64,000 nt of DNA. It comes from Prunus persica (lineage: Eukaryota; Streptophyta; Magnoliopsida; Rosales; Rosaceae). Position 1 is the stretch's first letter, and every line of letters starts with the position of its first letter. The notes beneath the pieces are model-generated. The model had not been told where the DNA came from and did not search any database. It worked only from the letters and a program-made list of their open reading frames with translations. Of this stretch, positions 1 to 15,259 are shown in pieces. Where the stretch lies: the NCBI RefSeq assembly GCF_000346465.2, contig NC_034014.1:865802-929801 (forward strand), written 5' to 3'. The position numbers were made by a program, and so were the translations under genes.

Positions 1-465
1 AATGTGTTTCTACTTTTGTGTGAAACCACTGCTCTTTCTCCGAGGGGCACAAATAACTTTTGTTGTTGTCTTGAAACTCTTTTCAAAAGCTTCATTTAAA
101 ACTTGAGTCAGTAGTATTTGAATCTACGTTGGACGGGGAATAAGAAGAGGGAAAATTGAATCTTTTCAAGGTGTCAACTGATCTAGTGAGGGCCATTTTA
201 ATAAAACTGATATTTTAGGATATGACTAAAGGCAAGCTAACCAGACATATTTACTGTTATTCCGGGTTGAATTTGACTAGAAATAGTGACAAATGGGTTG
301 TGTTAGGCCATTTTATGGTGCATCCAACCAGATATTATGGCAACGAGATCTGCCAACTTTTTATATATTTAAAACGTGATCAGTAGCATTTCATGATAGC
401 CAAGGCATGTTGATTTTGCAGTCATTTTATGGTCCACCCTCTCATTTTCCATTGGCTTTTCACAG
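1..465 (+). other. Intron of the MUT9-like kinase gene
   Basis: No coding exon was recognised here. The stretch ends in a clear acceptor (cttttcacag) at 465 that opens the penultimate exon of the kinase gene, so it is read as intron sequence of a gene that starts outside the window. Confidence 0.6.
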
Positions 466-835
466 GTTGTGGAGCTGGATTTTCTCTATCCAAGTGAAGG
501 CATCCACAGACGTTGGGATAATGGTTTCCGGATAACGTCAACAGCTGCAACTTGGGATCAAGCAGCCCTCATCTTGAGTGTCCCCAAGCGCAAACCTGGT
601 GATGAAACCCAGGAGACTTTGCGTACATCTCAATTTCCTAGCACACATGTGAAGGTATGAAGTTTTTCTTTAAAGTGAATGACCTTGACACTCTTTTAAC
701 CTTTTTTTTTTGGAAGACACAATAATATAAGACTATTGATATCCTCACTCTAAATTCTGGTATACTTTTGCACAGGAAAAATGGGCAAAGAATCTGTATC
801 TTGCTTGTTTGTGCTATGGGCGAACCGTATCTTGA
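466..835 (+). CDS. MLK: MUT9-like / casein kinase 1-like protein kinase, 3' end (partial)
   Basis: The last two coding exons are 466..654 and 776..835 (TGA at 833-835), joined in phase 0 through a GT/AG intron. The joined peptide of 82 residues runs from VVELDFLYPSEG through ITSTAATWDQAALILSVP and FPSTHVKEKWAKNLY to CYGRTVS. From memory of the family this is the C-terminal tail of plant casein kinase 1-like kinases of the MUT9-like (MLK/PPK, HD16) group, nuclear Ser/Thr kinases that act on histone H3 and photoperiod proteins. The kinase domain itself lies upstream of the window, so no catalytic residues can be checked. The assignment rests on this conserved tail, the two-exon structure and the terminal CYGRTVS. 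No frameshift or stop is seen. Confidence 0.8.
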
Positions 836-2108
836 TTCCTGTGTTATCGGCAGGAATTTGTAAGTCGATATTTTTAGATTTGGTTATTTTGTTTTTCTCC
901 CTCTCTGGGTTGATAATGATTTGTAAGAAAATATGTTGAACGAGAGGAGTTAGCTGCAGCAGCACAGATTATGTTGTACGATAAATGTTTTATGAGCCGT
1001 ATAGTTGGCTTTTATTTTGAGATCCCGCCAGTAATTTAAAGTTAAATTATGCAGTGCTCTGTTCCTCATTTGTTTTCTCTCACGTTTGCACAATGCAAAA
1101 ATGCCCATTGCTAATGCCCCTCTTATCATCGTCATCCGATTCCTTCCCTTGAAGTTTTAATTAGATTTGTTTAGAAATTGGACAAGTTTTCGAGTCCATG
1201 ATATGAAAATGTAACAAAAATCAGAATAAAAAAGTGCTTGAGCGAATTTTTTTTGGTCGAATCATTTGACTCGAATGTACTTAGCGATAAAGTGAATCAA
1301 AGCCAATCCATTTTGATTTGCTAATCACTGTTTTGATTGCCTCAAACTAGTACTGTAACTGAATCTAACCAATCCCGTTTTGTGACCTGCTTGCTAATGG
1401 TAACTTCTCATCGTAAAAGATTATATATTGTCTTGCATATATCGAAGGAGGGAAAGTGTATACCGTTAAAATAGTTGGGAAAACTTTTATTGTTGAAGAT
1501 GAAGAAATTGAGGGCGAGATTAAGTTAAATTCGAATGAGTTAGGGATTTTAATTTTTTATATTAAATAATCAGTATCATCGTGTGGCATGAAACATGATA
1601 GTAAATGGTAACAACTAATGAAAATGACAAGTATAAAAAAATTTAAAAACATGTAATTTAGTTCGAATTAAGCGATTTTCAAACTGGCCAAAGCAGAGCT
1701 AAACCATCGATGACGGTATGTACCGTATATATTTGATATAACCAACCCCTATACATTTGATATAAAAATTATAATTTAGAATTTGTAAGCGCATCTTTCA
1801 TTTTATAAATTTTTATGGTGCATATTTTATAGTAAACAATCTTGTTAAACCTTAAAGATAAAGAGAAATAATATCTAGGGAGGCACCAAAATAGAAATAA
1901 TATGTGAGTTCCTTTTTTTATTTTTTGGGTTGGAAAAAATAACATGTGAGTTCGTATGTGTAGAGCAAAGAAGATGATAAATAAGAGTGCCCCGCTAAGA
2001 CACATGGACAGACAGACAGAGAGATAGAGAGGATGTCATCTTCTTCTTCTTCTTCTCATCTCTCAGCCATACCACAACGCCTGTCAAAATCCTCACTATG
2101 CCACTGTG

Positions 2109-2145
<37 letters not shown>

Positions 2146-2795
2146 AAAGTTAGTACCCATTAACGAACTTAATGAGACCTGCCAATTTCTCGTCATTTCC
2201 ATGCACAGTCCTTAATTTCAAGTAGCTGTATTTTGCCTTATCTCATTCTTCATCACATGTGTGCATGAGGTCTCGGTTTCTTGTTGCCCACTATATATGC
2301 ATATATATTTTGTATAGCTCTCAACCAGCACTAAACTCATGGTTTGTGGATAAGAAGTTTACGGGCAAGTTTGCTTTTGGCCCTCCGTTCACCAAATTGT
2401 TAACTACTTGGTTTTGCTTTGTCTATATTGCTATGTTTTTATTTTTGGTTTACTTTTGGGGTACCCAAGTTTCATTAGGGGAAAAAAATTAAAAGATAAG
2501 GGAGACCAATTTACCTAATGTTCGTCCAGATTTCATGAATAATGGGTCTTTTCTGGTCTGCTTTTATGGTTTTGTTTTGTTCTCAATTCAAATTTGGGGG
2601 CTTTGCTTTTCTTTTGGGCACAAAGATTTCAGAGACTAATATTATTTGTAGAATTGAATCAAGGTAATATCATGAAATCTTAAGCCTTAACATCTACTCA
2701 GACCATTAACTGCTTGATGATAATATGTACCATTGGATCAGAAAAAGAAAGATGATGAATTTCAACATTCAAATGTGCCCTTTCAGTTGTAGCCA
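836..2795. other. Intergenic: 3' flank of the kinase gene and 5' flank of the SPA-like gene
   Basis: No gene was recognised. The stretch is AT-rich and ends with CT-rich DNA, including TCT repeats around 2037-2058 and a long (CT)n tract at 2108-2144, which is typical of a plant 5' leader. The transcription start of the following gene probably lies near here, with a leader intron ending at the acceptor at 2812-2813. Confidence 0.4.
2108..2144. repeat. (CT)n microsatellite
   Basis: An uninterrupted CT dinucleotide tract of about 37 bp. It lies upstream of the SPA-like gene and may be part of its leader. Confidence 0.9.
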
Positions 2796-2825
2796 GTGAA
2801 CATTTTGCTTTTAGCTCTATCTGTC

Positions 2826-5058
<2,233 letters not shown>

Positions 5059-5820
5059 CAAGGTCGTCCTACATCAACGTGAGCTGCCCACAAAAGAGTT
5101 GATTTTTGGCCGTGTGCCATTCATTTTAATCATACAATACAGTGTATCATTTTAGAAGGGTTAAGAAGCCAAAGATGTATAATGTAGACTATATAGATAG
5201 CCGTCCTTCCACTACGATTGTGTTGTCATAACAGGGCTCCTCTCTGCACATTATATTAGCTTAATGGATGTGAATTTTGTTGCACTTTAATATATTCTCT
5301 ACGTCTTAACAGAGCATGCATTTAGGAACTTTTATTCTGCAAAATTGAAGAAGTTCGATATATGGAAGAGGCAGCAACAGAACAAGATTTTTGCCCTTAT
5401 CTTTTAACGAAGATGCCGCAAAACAAATCATGGACATATGAAGCATTGTATAACATCCACCACTGGAGAAGAAAGAAATCTGACTTGCATTTGTTTGTGT
5501 ATATGAATGTGACAGGCAATTAGATGCATTCAAAGTGATCAAGAGAGGGCATTTGGAATGTGTCCAAGTCATGGAAAAAGAACAGAGAGAAAAACAGAGC
5601 CATTCACTTGATTTGCTTTCCTAATATGTAAGAGCCAAAATTTAAAGGGCACGCAGTCTCAGTTCCTTCTATGTTCTTACTTGTATGAAAAGTAAATAGA
5701 TTATTGCAGATTTTGAAACCTTTCATCCTCCCAACCAATATACTCGTTCACTTTGAAGTGCCCTTTGCAGAAGACAGTTAAAAGATTTTCCACAAGGCCG
5801 TTTACTGAGATACTGTCAAA
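5059..5820. other. Convergent intergenic region (3' ends of the SPA-like and MTP genes)
   Basis: No coding exon was seen. The two flanking genes converge here, so this region holds both 3' untranslated regions. The open frames present are short and have no recognisable product. Confidence 0.5.
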
Positions 5821-7661
5821 TCAGGGCTGTGTGTTTGGAAGCTTGACGAGTACAGAATGTTCTGGTTTGTGCTCGCATTCAAAGTCAAGATGAACAAATG
5901 CTCGCTCAATTTCGGGAAGTTTTTCAATCTTTATCTGGAGGGTTTCTCCAATTGCATGTGCTTCTTTTAAGGGCATCTCCTCTGGGAGTTCAATGTCAAC
6001 CTGTTCAATAACATAATAGTTTTCAAGCTATTTTCTTGTTATAGAATGCAGTATGCATAACAACGCGTGACAAGTTTTCCATCATGATAATTTAAGATCG
6101 AAATTGTGTTTAATATGACTAACCTCCACAAAATAAAGAACACCAAATGTGTAAGCACGAACTGTGTCAATACGCTTCACTTCAGGGTGCATTATGACAA
6201 GATATGTCAGTTTTTGTAGGAATTCAGGAGGGGCCGATTGTCCCACAAGGGAAACTGCATGTTTCGGTTCACATGTTAAATAGTTGAAGTACAAACTTTA
6301 TCAAATGCGTACTGTCAAGCATCATTAAGAACATATTTTCAACTCATCCAATAAGATACAATAATCTGCACACTCAAGAAAACAAGAAGATTTTCCAATT
6401 CACAACTGGTCTCCTTGTTGATATAAACTAGCAACCCTGCAAAGCTAGCATGACCATTGGTTATGCAGAAGCAACTTGAATAGTAAGGAAAAAGGAAGAA
6501 TAGAGAGAACTCCCCCATCTTAATAAGTCATGCAAGATTTTTGGAAGATTAAATGGCAGTGATGAAAAGCTGGAAAAATACCTGCATTTTCCATAACAGT
6601 TCCGGACCAATTTACAATCGTGTATACAGCAAGGAGAATAGCACCAGCAGGATCAAGCCACCAGTAGAACCTATTAGCAAGAACAGCAGCAACTAATCCT
6701 ACTACATTCGTCACCACATCAAAATAGTGATCCTGGTAATCAACATTCAATGAAGTAAGGTAACTTGGAAAAGTAGAAGACCTTAAATCCATTCAGAGAA
6801 AACTAACAAAAAAAAAGAAGCTAAGTAAACCTTCGCATAGGCACGAACGATCTTGTTTCCTGAGCTCCTGCAATAAAACCAGAGTGCAAGTTTTACCACA
6901 GTAGCAAATATCATAATTACATACAGCCACACCAATTGACTTGAGGACATCTTTTCAGTGGGATCATCTGTAACTAGTTGTTCGACAGCCTGGATCAACA
7001 CTTGAAACCCTGTGAGGAATTGCATGGGTATAAAAGTTAAGCTGGTCTGAAGTTTAAGTATGCAACATAGTCTGGCTTAATTATATCTGGAAGTTAACCC
7101 CGGGAATTATAGAAGAAATGAAAAAGAACAAGAAAAAGGAAGGGCATAAGTTTCCTGCAAGCCTAATTGCATACCTTTATCATTCCGGTGTGACTCTAAA
7201 GTTCGTTCTTTTGAGTATACACATCATGTACACTGTTATAACTATGAAGAAATTTTCTAGGACTCATATTATTCACCTCAAAATTAATATATTTTCCTGC
7301 ATAGTAAAGTGTGATTGATCACATGAAGGGAATGTTTCTTTGCATTACACTCTGACAGTAAGACATATAACACATAAACCTCTATTGCTCCAGTTCTTGT
7401 AGAAAAGTGTCAATTAGATGTTAAAGAATTCAATGACTTGATCCTTGTTTATGTTGTTTAGGTTGTAAACTAACATCAATTCAGGATTATCTTAAAATGT
7501 TTTTGAAAGAGGAACATATGATCAAATTCTCAAAATATTTCAGGTCTGTGTTAGATTGGACATTACTCATGATCTTTGATACTGCCAATTGATTTGGACC
7601 AAAATCTGAAATAAGGCAGAAATTTGGTCTCCTTCACCTTAAATTTACTTGAACAAACAAA

Positions 7662-7696
<35 letters not shown>

Positions 7697-8774
7697 CAAC
7701 AGATACTAAGGGCAAGAAACTAAAGTTAGAATGACACACCAAGTGTAGCCATGATAGCAGCAAAGATGATTATGCCAACAGGCTGAACCCTCAATTTTCC
7801 AATAGGATATTTATAGATATTGATGTTTTTCATGGCCAGGTGAGTAAACCAAAGTATGCCACCAGCCAAGAGATCTAGTAAAGAATCTAGTGTTGATGCA
7901 GCAATGGCTATGGACCCACTCTTTATAGTAGCATAGATCTACACATTCCAAAATCATTATCTTATCAGTGCAAATGCCAACAAGAAATCACAGCTAAACT
8001 GTTATGTTTCTTATATATATGATACTCACAACTGCGTCCATTCAAACCCAAAAAGTCTTCTTTTTTTTTTTTTAAAAAAAAAAAAAAAAACTAGAATTTG
8101 GCTAATTGCAGTGACAAATTAAGTACCTTAAGTCCCAAGAGAAGTATATTAGCATAGTTGGAAATCTTCATTGCTCTTTCATGTTGTGCTCGTTCCTCGA
8201 GATCGTCCTCGTCGATACAGTCTGCTTGCACTATAGAGTCAACCTCCTCAAAGGATTGAAGTGTTGCAAATTGGGTTTCATAATATTCCTTCTCCCCTAC
8301 AATTTAAAGCACTAACAGGATCAATTCAATTGTTCTTAACAAACCAAATAAACACACTTCAAGAACTACTTGTGCTCTGTTTGTTTGGTTGCAGAGAAAA
8401 CGAAGGAAAACAAATTAAACATAATAATCTTGAATTCAAAAGAACAAAAAAGAAAAGTGAAAAACACTTGTTGCCCAAGCATTAAAACTTTTACAGAACC
8501 ACAAACATTTTCCTACATTTTCTGAGTTACCAAACAGAGTTTTGGGGAGAGAGATACCTCGGTTTAAGCCTGTGGTTCGAGAGTAGTCGATGCCTTCAGG
8601 CGACTCGGGATCGATGCCAGCTCGAACATTGTCAGGGAGCCTGGAAACGAAGTCGTTTCTGAGTGAGTTATATGAGTTCCTTCGACTCAGTCGCCGACTG
8701 CGTCCACCGCTCGCCAACAGCGGCGATTTCACACCACCACCCGTATCCAATTTTCCCTCCATTAGGACCCCCAC
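5821..8774 (-). CDS. MTP: Metal tolerance protein (cation diffusion facilitator, Mn-CDF group, MTP9/10-like)
   Basis: Seven exons on the minus strand: 8774..8558, 8296..8127, 7938..7740, 7009..6831, 6732..6582, 6254..6124 and 6000..5821 (stop TGA). All junctions keep phase and give 408 residues, a normal length for the family. The hydrophilic N-terminus (about 110 residues) is followed by hydrophobic membrane segments and a cytosolic C-terminal domain ([16 protein letters not shown]... [11 protein letters not shown]), as in CDF transporters. The two metal-site signatures are DSLLD (about 147-151) and DHYFD (about 256-260). The DxxxD form is the mark of the manganese group rather than the HxxxD of zinc transporters. 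It should therefore exchange Mn2+ for H+ at an internal membrane. MTP8 to MTP11 cannot be separated with certainty by eye; the sequence looks closest to MTP9/10. No lesion was seen. Confidence 0.93.
7664..7696. repeat. (GT)n(GA)n compound microsatellite in an MTP intron
   Basis: A GTGTGT tract runs directly into a GAGAGA tract in the intron between MTP exons 3 and 4. Confidence 0.85.
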
Positions 8775-8840
8775 GACCCGTGTTACTTAACCCGCTCCAA
8801 AAAAATCTCTGTCTTTCTCTGTCTTTCTTTCTCTCTCGCT

Positions 8841-8869
8841 CTGAAGAAGAAGAAGAAGAAGAAGAAGAA
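8841..8869. repeat. (GAA)n microsatellite in the MTP 5' leader
   Basis: A GAA trinucleotide run lies about 70 bp upstream of the MTP start codon. It reads TTC/CTT on the coding strand, typical of a plant 5' untranslated region. Confidence 0.8.
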
Positions 8870-9204
8870 GTAGCAGATCTTAAAAGAAACAGGAGGTGAG
8901 AGCTAACTGTAAATTGAATTTCGCACCAAATATAACCAATTATCTTTATATTTTTCAAAAAATAGAAGAAAAAAAAACAAGACAGCGACACGTAATAATT
9001 ATGTTCTTTAATATTACAATTTTGAAAAGAAAATGGTTCAATAATCATCAATGCAATGCGGACAAAGATTAGCTCGTTCGTTTGGTCCCACGTCCCCAAC
9101 TGCAACTCCCACGGTGGCATGCCGCATGTGAGAAAACTTTTCGGTACTTGGTGATGTGGTGTTAGCGTTACCAAGGGGGAAATAGAAAGTGATATTTTTT
9201 TTAA

Positions 9205-9491
9205 TCTATATATATAAAGCAAAAGACAGAGAATGGTGAAACATTCAAAATACCAGAAAATGCCCTTGGTTAATGCAAACATTAAGAATTGAAATTATTA
9301 ATTAAATGAGGATAATATGGTAAATTCATAATTTTTCGTATTAAAAAAATTAAAATTAAAAGAAAATTCATATAATAGATCCTATTTTTATGGAACACAA
9401 ATATCCATTATCTTTTTTAATTCTAAAATAAATTTAAATTTTTTTTAAAAAAAACCTCTCGCATGCGCGGAAGCGCGTGCAGAGAGGCTAG
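9205..9491 (+). mobile_element. Small non-autonomous Helitron
   Basis: The element starts with TC (TCTATATATATAAAGC) at 9205 directly after an A and ends with CTAG at 9488-9491 directly before a T, which is the A/T insertion site of Helitrons. A hairpin stands just before the end: GCATGCGC at 9461-9468 pairs with GCGCGTGC at 9473-9480 (one G-T pair, GGAA loop), followed by a 7-base spacer to CTAG. At 287 bp there is no room for a RepHel protein, so it must be non-autonomous. The first ~210 bp recur at 47180. Caution: a short similarity between the two loci continues outside the CTAG end, so the true element border in the family may differ. Confidence 0.75.
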
Positions 9492-12191
9492 TAATAATTA
9501 TAAATGTTATTTTATTATTATTTGACTTTATATTTTGGTTTTAAAAAAGTTAATTATGCTTATAATAATAGACATGTGTCAAGTTTTGGATTAAAGTGGT
9601 GAGCAAAAATGCTCCTTGCTTTAAAGGGTATTTTAGGAATAATGGTAGGTGGAAAGATTGCAGGGGTGGAGTTAGAATTGTAAAGTTGGGGGGCCGAAGT
9701 AGAAAGTACAAGTATATAAAGCACCTAAGTATTTAATAGTTACATGTTTAGAGTTAAATATTTCTAATTTAGTCATGTCTAATTTGTTTTAGAGGGAATT
9801 TTAACTTAAATTATAAGTTAGAAGAGAGATCAAAATTTGTGGGGGCCATGGTCACTCTAGGCCTAGGAATAAAGAAATAGTTCAGTGAATGGAAATAGTA
9901 ACACTGTTATAGAATAGACATTATATTCACTTATATTATAACAAATGATTGATTAAGAATTGAACAAGAGCGCAACACTTCGATACTTGAAATTGCTATG
10001 TTTGTGGACTCTCTGGTTGCATTGGCAGCAAGAGAAAGAATCTCAAGACGATGAAGCGGAGAAGCAATAGGAGCAGAGCTTTAAGAACTTTTATGTATAT
10101 TTCAGGTACATTAATTGGCCAATACACATGGAACATATAGAAATATTCTCCAATACACATAAGATATAAAAATAAAATATTTTCACATGTCTCATGTATA
10201 TTAAATGATATATCAATCAGTATACTCGGAACATACAAAAATTTATCCTAAACTAAAAAAGCATTTGTCGCAAAGAAGAACGATGCACTCACGCAATACG
10301 TGCATTCAAACTGACAGAACATATTGCGTGTTTCTTTTCCATTTTTTTGGAAGGGTATGTCTCCTGCTGTTTAAGAGGCAACAAGTGATGAGTTTAATAT
10401 TACATGTTCTAGTGTCTTTTGGAGTAGTTAATTAATTTAATGAATTATAAATAAGATGAAGAAAAAGTATTAATTCATATTGTAGTTCAATTATAGGCTA
10501 ATAATGTCAATAGCTCAAGGACCAAACGACAAACATAAATCATAGAACAAAAGGTCAAATGATGCTGCCAACTGCCCATTTTCTGACCGTAGATGCATGT
10601 AGGCACACTGCGTGACTCACATGTATGGACAATTAGAAAAGCTTGTATGTGGGCCCACAAGCGACTGACTTTCGCAATCGTGATATATAATATCAGATGA
10701 ATGCCCAACTGCTCTAAAACTAAAATGATTAGTTTCATTTTCATAATCAGATTACTCACTCACTCACTGTCTCTTCACATTGAAATGAAGTTTTCCTTTC
10801 TGAATTTAATATATTATTAGAACAAGGCCTCATGCGCATGTAGTGGCTACTAAAACAACACAAAACGTAAGCAGAGTAGGTTGTGAATATTATTCTAGGT
10901 GTAGCAGACTCTCTGCTTATAGCTAGGTTGGATTATAATATACATCGTGGCAGGGAATACTACTTGGTTTATATACGTGTTCTTCACATCTTGTATCATT
11001 GTTTTGTCGGTTTATTTACTTATTTTGGATTTTTGGTTAGCAAGTTCAAGTCCAGATATGACCTAAATCTAAAGCATTTTATTATTCAATGATATTACTT
11101 GCTTCCTTACCGATAAGGAAATACTCAAAGCGAAAATAGATTGGTCATATAGTGCCAGGCATTATAGGGCATTCAGATGCATGTAGATTCCAAATCAAAC
11201 TCGGTCATAAACGGGAGCCATCTAATAATATTAGATATGGGTTTGGTGGGTTCCATGATCCTTGCCTCAACTATCAAACAAGAAGACAATGACTCTCTTG
11301 CATGTTCATCCCTTTGGAAGACTACTCAATTTCAGTGCATTTTTTTACGTATCATTTTAAAATGGTCCAAATGCAAACTACACCACACCAGACAGTGAGT
11401 GATGGTTGTCACGTGGAGAAAGTTGGATCACCAACGTAAACTGTATCTGCAAAGCAAACGATATGCATATCTTCTGTTTTTGGCTGCCTACCAAAGTAAG
11501 AATAAGACTGATCTAGTCATTTTTGGCTCCCTTGCCATAGCTATTTGATCTTTGAGAAAATTTGAAATAATTGCACAAACAGAGACTGCAAGTCTGCAAC
11601 AATTAAGCATCGTGTGGCTTGCCTTTTTCAATTGATGCTTCTTCATTTTACCATTCAACAACAGTCATTATATTTTGGCCCTTTTGCCATCCAAGTAAAA
11701 ACAGTGAAAAAGCATTAACTTCATACCAAAACAGCTCTAAACTGAGACTCAACTTTTCACACTTACAATTTACAGAGAGAAGAATAATAAATAAGAAATT
11801 CTAAGATAGGCCCATCAAATGAGCATGAGACAGTTAGCTCATATGCTTTCACTCGAAATACGGCATGTTCATCCCTTTGCAAGCCGTCTTTTACTTTAGT
11901 GGTAAGTGCAGTAGAAAACAAAGCCTTCGAGCTGTTCTTGATATAGTTGCTGGAGAAAGATCATTTCCAATTTGGAACATCCACCCCACTTATAGTCAGA
12001 GAAAGCATCAACCATTTCATCTGTGGCTCAAATAGGATGCCTAGCTTTGTCATTCTAATAAAAGGTTGATGTTGTTTACTCGACATTTCTCACCTGCAGC
12101 ATTATCAGCCATAAATTGTTACAACACTTTCACCTGTTTTGATAAGAACTGCCACATATCCTTTACCAGCTTCAATTGTTAATATGATGAA
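9492..12191. other. Intergenic, no gene recognised
   Basis: AT-rich DNA with only short unsupported open frames. Around 9660-9860 there is a G-rich stretch (ggggtggagttagaattg ... gggggccatgg) that looks like an old dispersed repeat, not classified. The last few hundred bases are the likely 3' untranslated region of the BPG2-like gene. Confidence 0.5.
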
Positions 12192-15100
12192 TCAACAAGC
12201 AACAGATTCCTTTCGGTCACTTTGTTTCCTCTTCTTCTCACTTCGGTGGTGTGGCTTATTTGAAGCTTGGTCAGCCTTGGAGACAATTTTAGAGACTGTA
12301 AAACCGGCAACTTCAAAAATGTATGATCTATTAGGAAGCAATGCATTGCGTAGAACAACGTCGATACCATCATACGTCCAAACACTCAAAACTGCCTCTC
12401 CTTTAAGTCCAATAGCAAACCAACCAAGACCTGCAGCAGCGATATCCACCGAACTTGAATCCCAACTGTTTCCACTGATGTGAAATTCCTTTCTCACCCA
12501 CTTCCCAAGCTCCTTGACTCTAGTCTCTCCGATTGGTGGCTGAAACAGTTCATTTTGGCATCAGAATTACATATGCATACAACAATATCATGCATTTTCC
12601 TAAAATTTAAACGATAAGCATATCTTTGATTTTAGTCTCATGCCTACAGGACGGAAGCATCATAACTAGGCCCAATATTTTAAGCAGTTAGGAATTCTCG
12701 ACAAATTTGAGTTAAGGCAGATGCCTATGCATACCTCTTAATCTTGAGTAAACTTTTCATCAGAAGAAAAAAAATCAAAAAAGTAATAGGGAATTTGGAA
12801 AAGTTCAAAACATAAAAAATCACTAAACAACCTGGTATTGTACTAATAGAGAGTTGGACCTTAAGAAGCCACAAGTATTATATATGGAGAGCTTATCAGT
12901 ATTTGCGAGTTGAAAAAAATCTCCCATGGTAACTTGTTAAAAATGAACAAGACTAATGATTATTAGACTAGAAAACCAAGGATTTGGAGAACCATCACTC
13001 CTCAACTAGTGCTAATACCTGTAATTGACGACCAAAATGTTCCTCTACCATTGTGCATGCATTTTCTGTTTTTCCCATGTGTAATGGAAGATAAGGAGAT
13101 GCCCATGCTGTAACATAAACAGTATCAACTGACGATTCTTCTATATCCAGCCTCATAAGCCCAGCGATATGAACTGAATAACCATCCTGAACCAAAGGAC
13201 AATAAATGAGCTATGAAAAATGAAACGAATATTTATAATTTACATGGAACCTAAATTAGCAACAAAAGAGATCCTGGAATGGATGATGGTATATGCATCT
13301 GAACAGATTCCAAAAATTAACAAAAGACAACTACTTTATTTTTTATGAGAAGCAAAAGATAATACTTTATTCAAAATTAAATGAACTTCCAATTCCATAA
13401 AGTAATCAGCTTTCTAGTGAGATACAAACTCAGTAAATATGCTTCTGAACATCAACAGAAAATCCCTTCATTCTTTGATCACTGGATTTTCCATGCAAAA
13501 TGACATTGGAACTTGTATCATATTGTTCAAATGGTTCCAAATGTTGTGAACTTGAGATGATTCATGTGCACAAAGTACAAACTAAACTTGGGATTGTATA
13601 GTGTTAAGAACCAAGATCACACTTAGACAACTGAAGCAATGGGTGCTTATTAACTACAAAACTACCAAAATTAGTGCTTTCTAATTCTATCTGTAAAATA
13701 TGATTTGCGTTTTATTACCTTATTCACATTAGGAGAAACAGAACTATAAGTTAACAGAGAGACATACAACACAATCCAATTCAAAGTTCAAAAACTTAAA
13801 TAACCAAATACACAAGAAATAACTGCACTAAAATTGCCCACAACTTTAGACCATTTATTCAGTTATACAAAAAATCAACAAGACTTTCCCACTTCACCTT
13901 TGTAGGTGTTGATCGAGCAATCTATTAAAGAAAATCAACAAATCACTAAGTACGGATAAAAATAGTCCACGCAGCAATACAGCCCCGTAAGGGGTAGTTA
14001 TGGTCAAGTATGCTTACCTTGATCCTGTATGTCCTTGGTTTCAATTCCTTGCTAATGTTTACAAGACTCTGTTCTTCCCTTGTCAACCTGGTTGTAATCT
14101 GATGAGGATTCAAAAGCCCCGGCGTATCAAACAACTTGGTATGACCAGGAAGTACACCTTCCACTCTAACAATTCCCAATGTTGTTCCGGGCACAGGCGC
14201 TTCTGTCAGATGCGTAATCTTCCCTTCAACATGCTTCCCAATTGCATTTATCAACGTACTCTTCCCTGCATTCTGTGCGCCTATTGCCCACACATTCCCT
14301 CTTGGTCCTGCCAAGCTAACAACATCATCAACAAGATTTTTCAACCCCCAATCCCTAACAGCACTCACCAAATGCACACTCGTTAACTTATTGGCTCCGC
14401 CCTCCCTTGCTCTTGTCCTAACCCAATGCTCTAACCTTGTTGGCGACAATGAACTTGGCAAAAGATCAATCTTTGTTACCACAAGCACCACTCTGGGCAC
14501 ATTCCCTGACTTACCCTGTTTCCAAGCTGCTGAATGCTCCTCGATTGTATCCGAAACCAACTTGGCAACCTTTTTGGGAAACGATCCATCAAAGTCTGCA
14601 GCGTCCACCACCATTAGCACCACTGATCGGGTCCCAGAGGCTAATGCCAACTTCCTCCCAACCGTATGATCAAAATCAAAATCGGGAAGCAAGTTCTCCA
14701 CCGTTGGATCCTTCACTTTACCGTAATGCCTCAGAGAGTGGCACCGTGCACATACCACCGGTTTCTCCTGCTTTAGTTCGACCAAATTGGATTCAGAGCT
14801 CAACTTTTCGGGGTCGATAATGAGACCCCTTTTGAGGGAATCGTTAAATTCTGGCTCGTGCGCAACATGCTCGAGATGGGCACCCAATCGATAAGTCCTT
14901 GGATCCTTTTTCGAGGGTTTGAGGAAGAAGCCAGGGTTTTTAGGGTCGGAGTCCTGCATGTGAACGCCACAGCCAGGGCAGACGAGGTGAGCTTGGGTGG
15001 TGGCTTCATCGTAATTCCCTTCACGGTTCAAGGGCAACGATTTAGATGAGGAGAAGGGTTTGAAGAAGATGGTTGAGAATGGTAAAGGTTGAAAATTTGT

Positions 15101-15259
15101 GGGGTTTTGGAAATGGGGTTTTGGGATTGAAGTGAAATGAGAATATGGGGTTTGGGTTGTGAAAGAATGGGAAATCAGAGAGAGAGAAAGGAGGGGTTTT
15201 AGCTTTGAGAGAGAGTGGTTTCGAGCTAACAATAGCATTTCTTCGTTTTTGGGATTCAA
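12192..15259 (-). CDS. BPG2-like circularly permuted GTPase (YqeH/NOA1 family)
   Basis: Three exons on the minus strand: 15259..14018, 13186..13019 and 12539..12192 (stop TGA), all phase 0, giving 585 residues. The N-terminus is Ser/Phe-rich and basic, consistent with an organelle transit peptide. A treble-clef zinc site is seen as CPGC (94-97) and CARC (170-173). The GTPase motifs come in permuted order: G4 TKID at 262-265, G5 SA near 299, G1 GAQNAGKS at 327-334, GTT near 358-360 and G3 DTPG at 378-381. This G4-G5-G1-G2-G3 order defines the YqeH family, whose plant members (BPG2, NOA1/RIF1) help assemble organelle ribosomes. The length fits the shorter BPG2-related group better than BPG2 itself. 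ATG 15238 (MLLLARN) is an alternative start. The C-terminus is Lys/Arg-rich. No damage was seen. Confidence 0.9.

Noticed and set aside
8668..9282. 204-residue minus-strand frame upstream of and overlapping MTP exon 1
   Set aside because: It overlaps MTP exon 1 in another frame and crosses the (GAA)n tract and AT-rich flank; low-complexity sequence.
9660..9870. Possible SINE or other dispersed repeat
   Set aside because: The wording looks repeat-like, but there is no A-box/B-box, tail or second copy in this window to support a class.
14000..14820. Plus-strand frames antisense to the BPG2-like GTPase
   Set aside because: Shadows of the conserved coding strand, without recognisable domains or start context.
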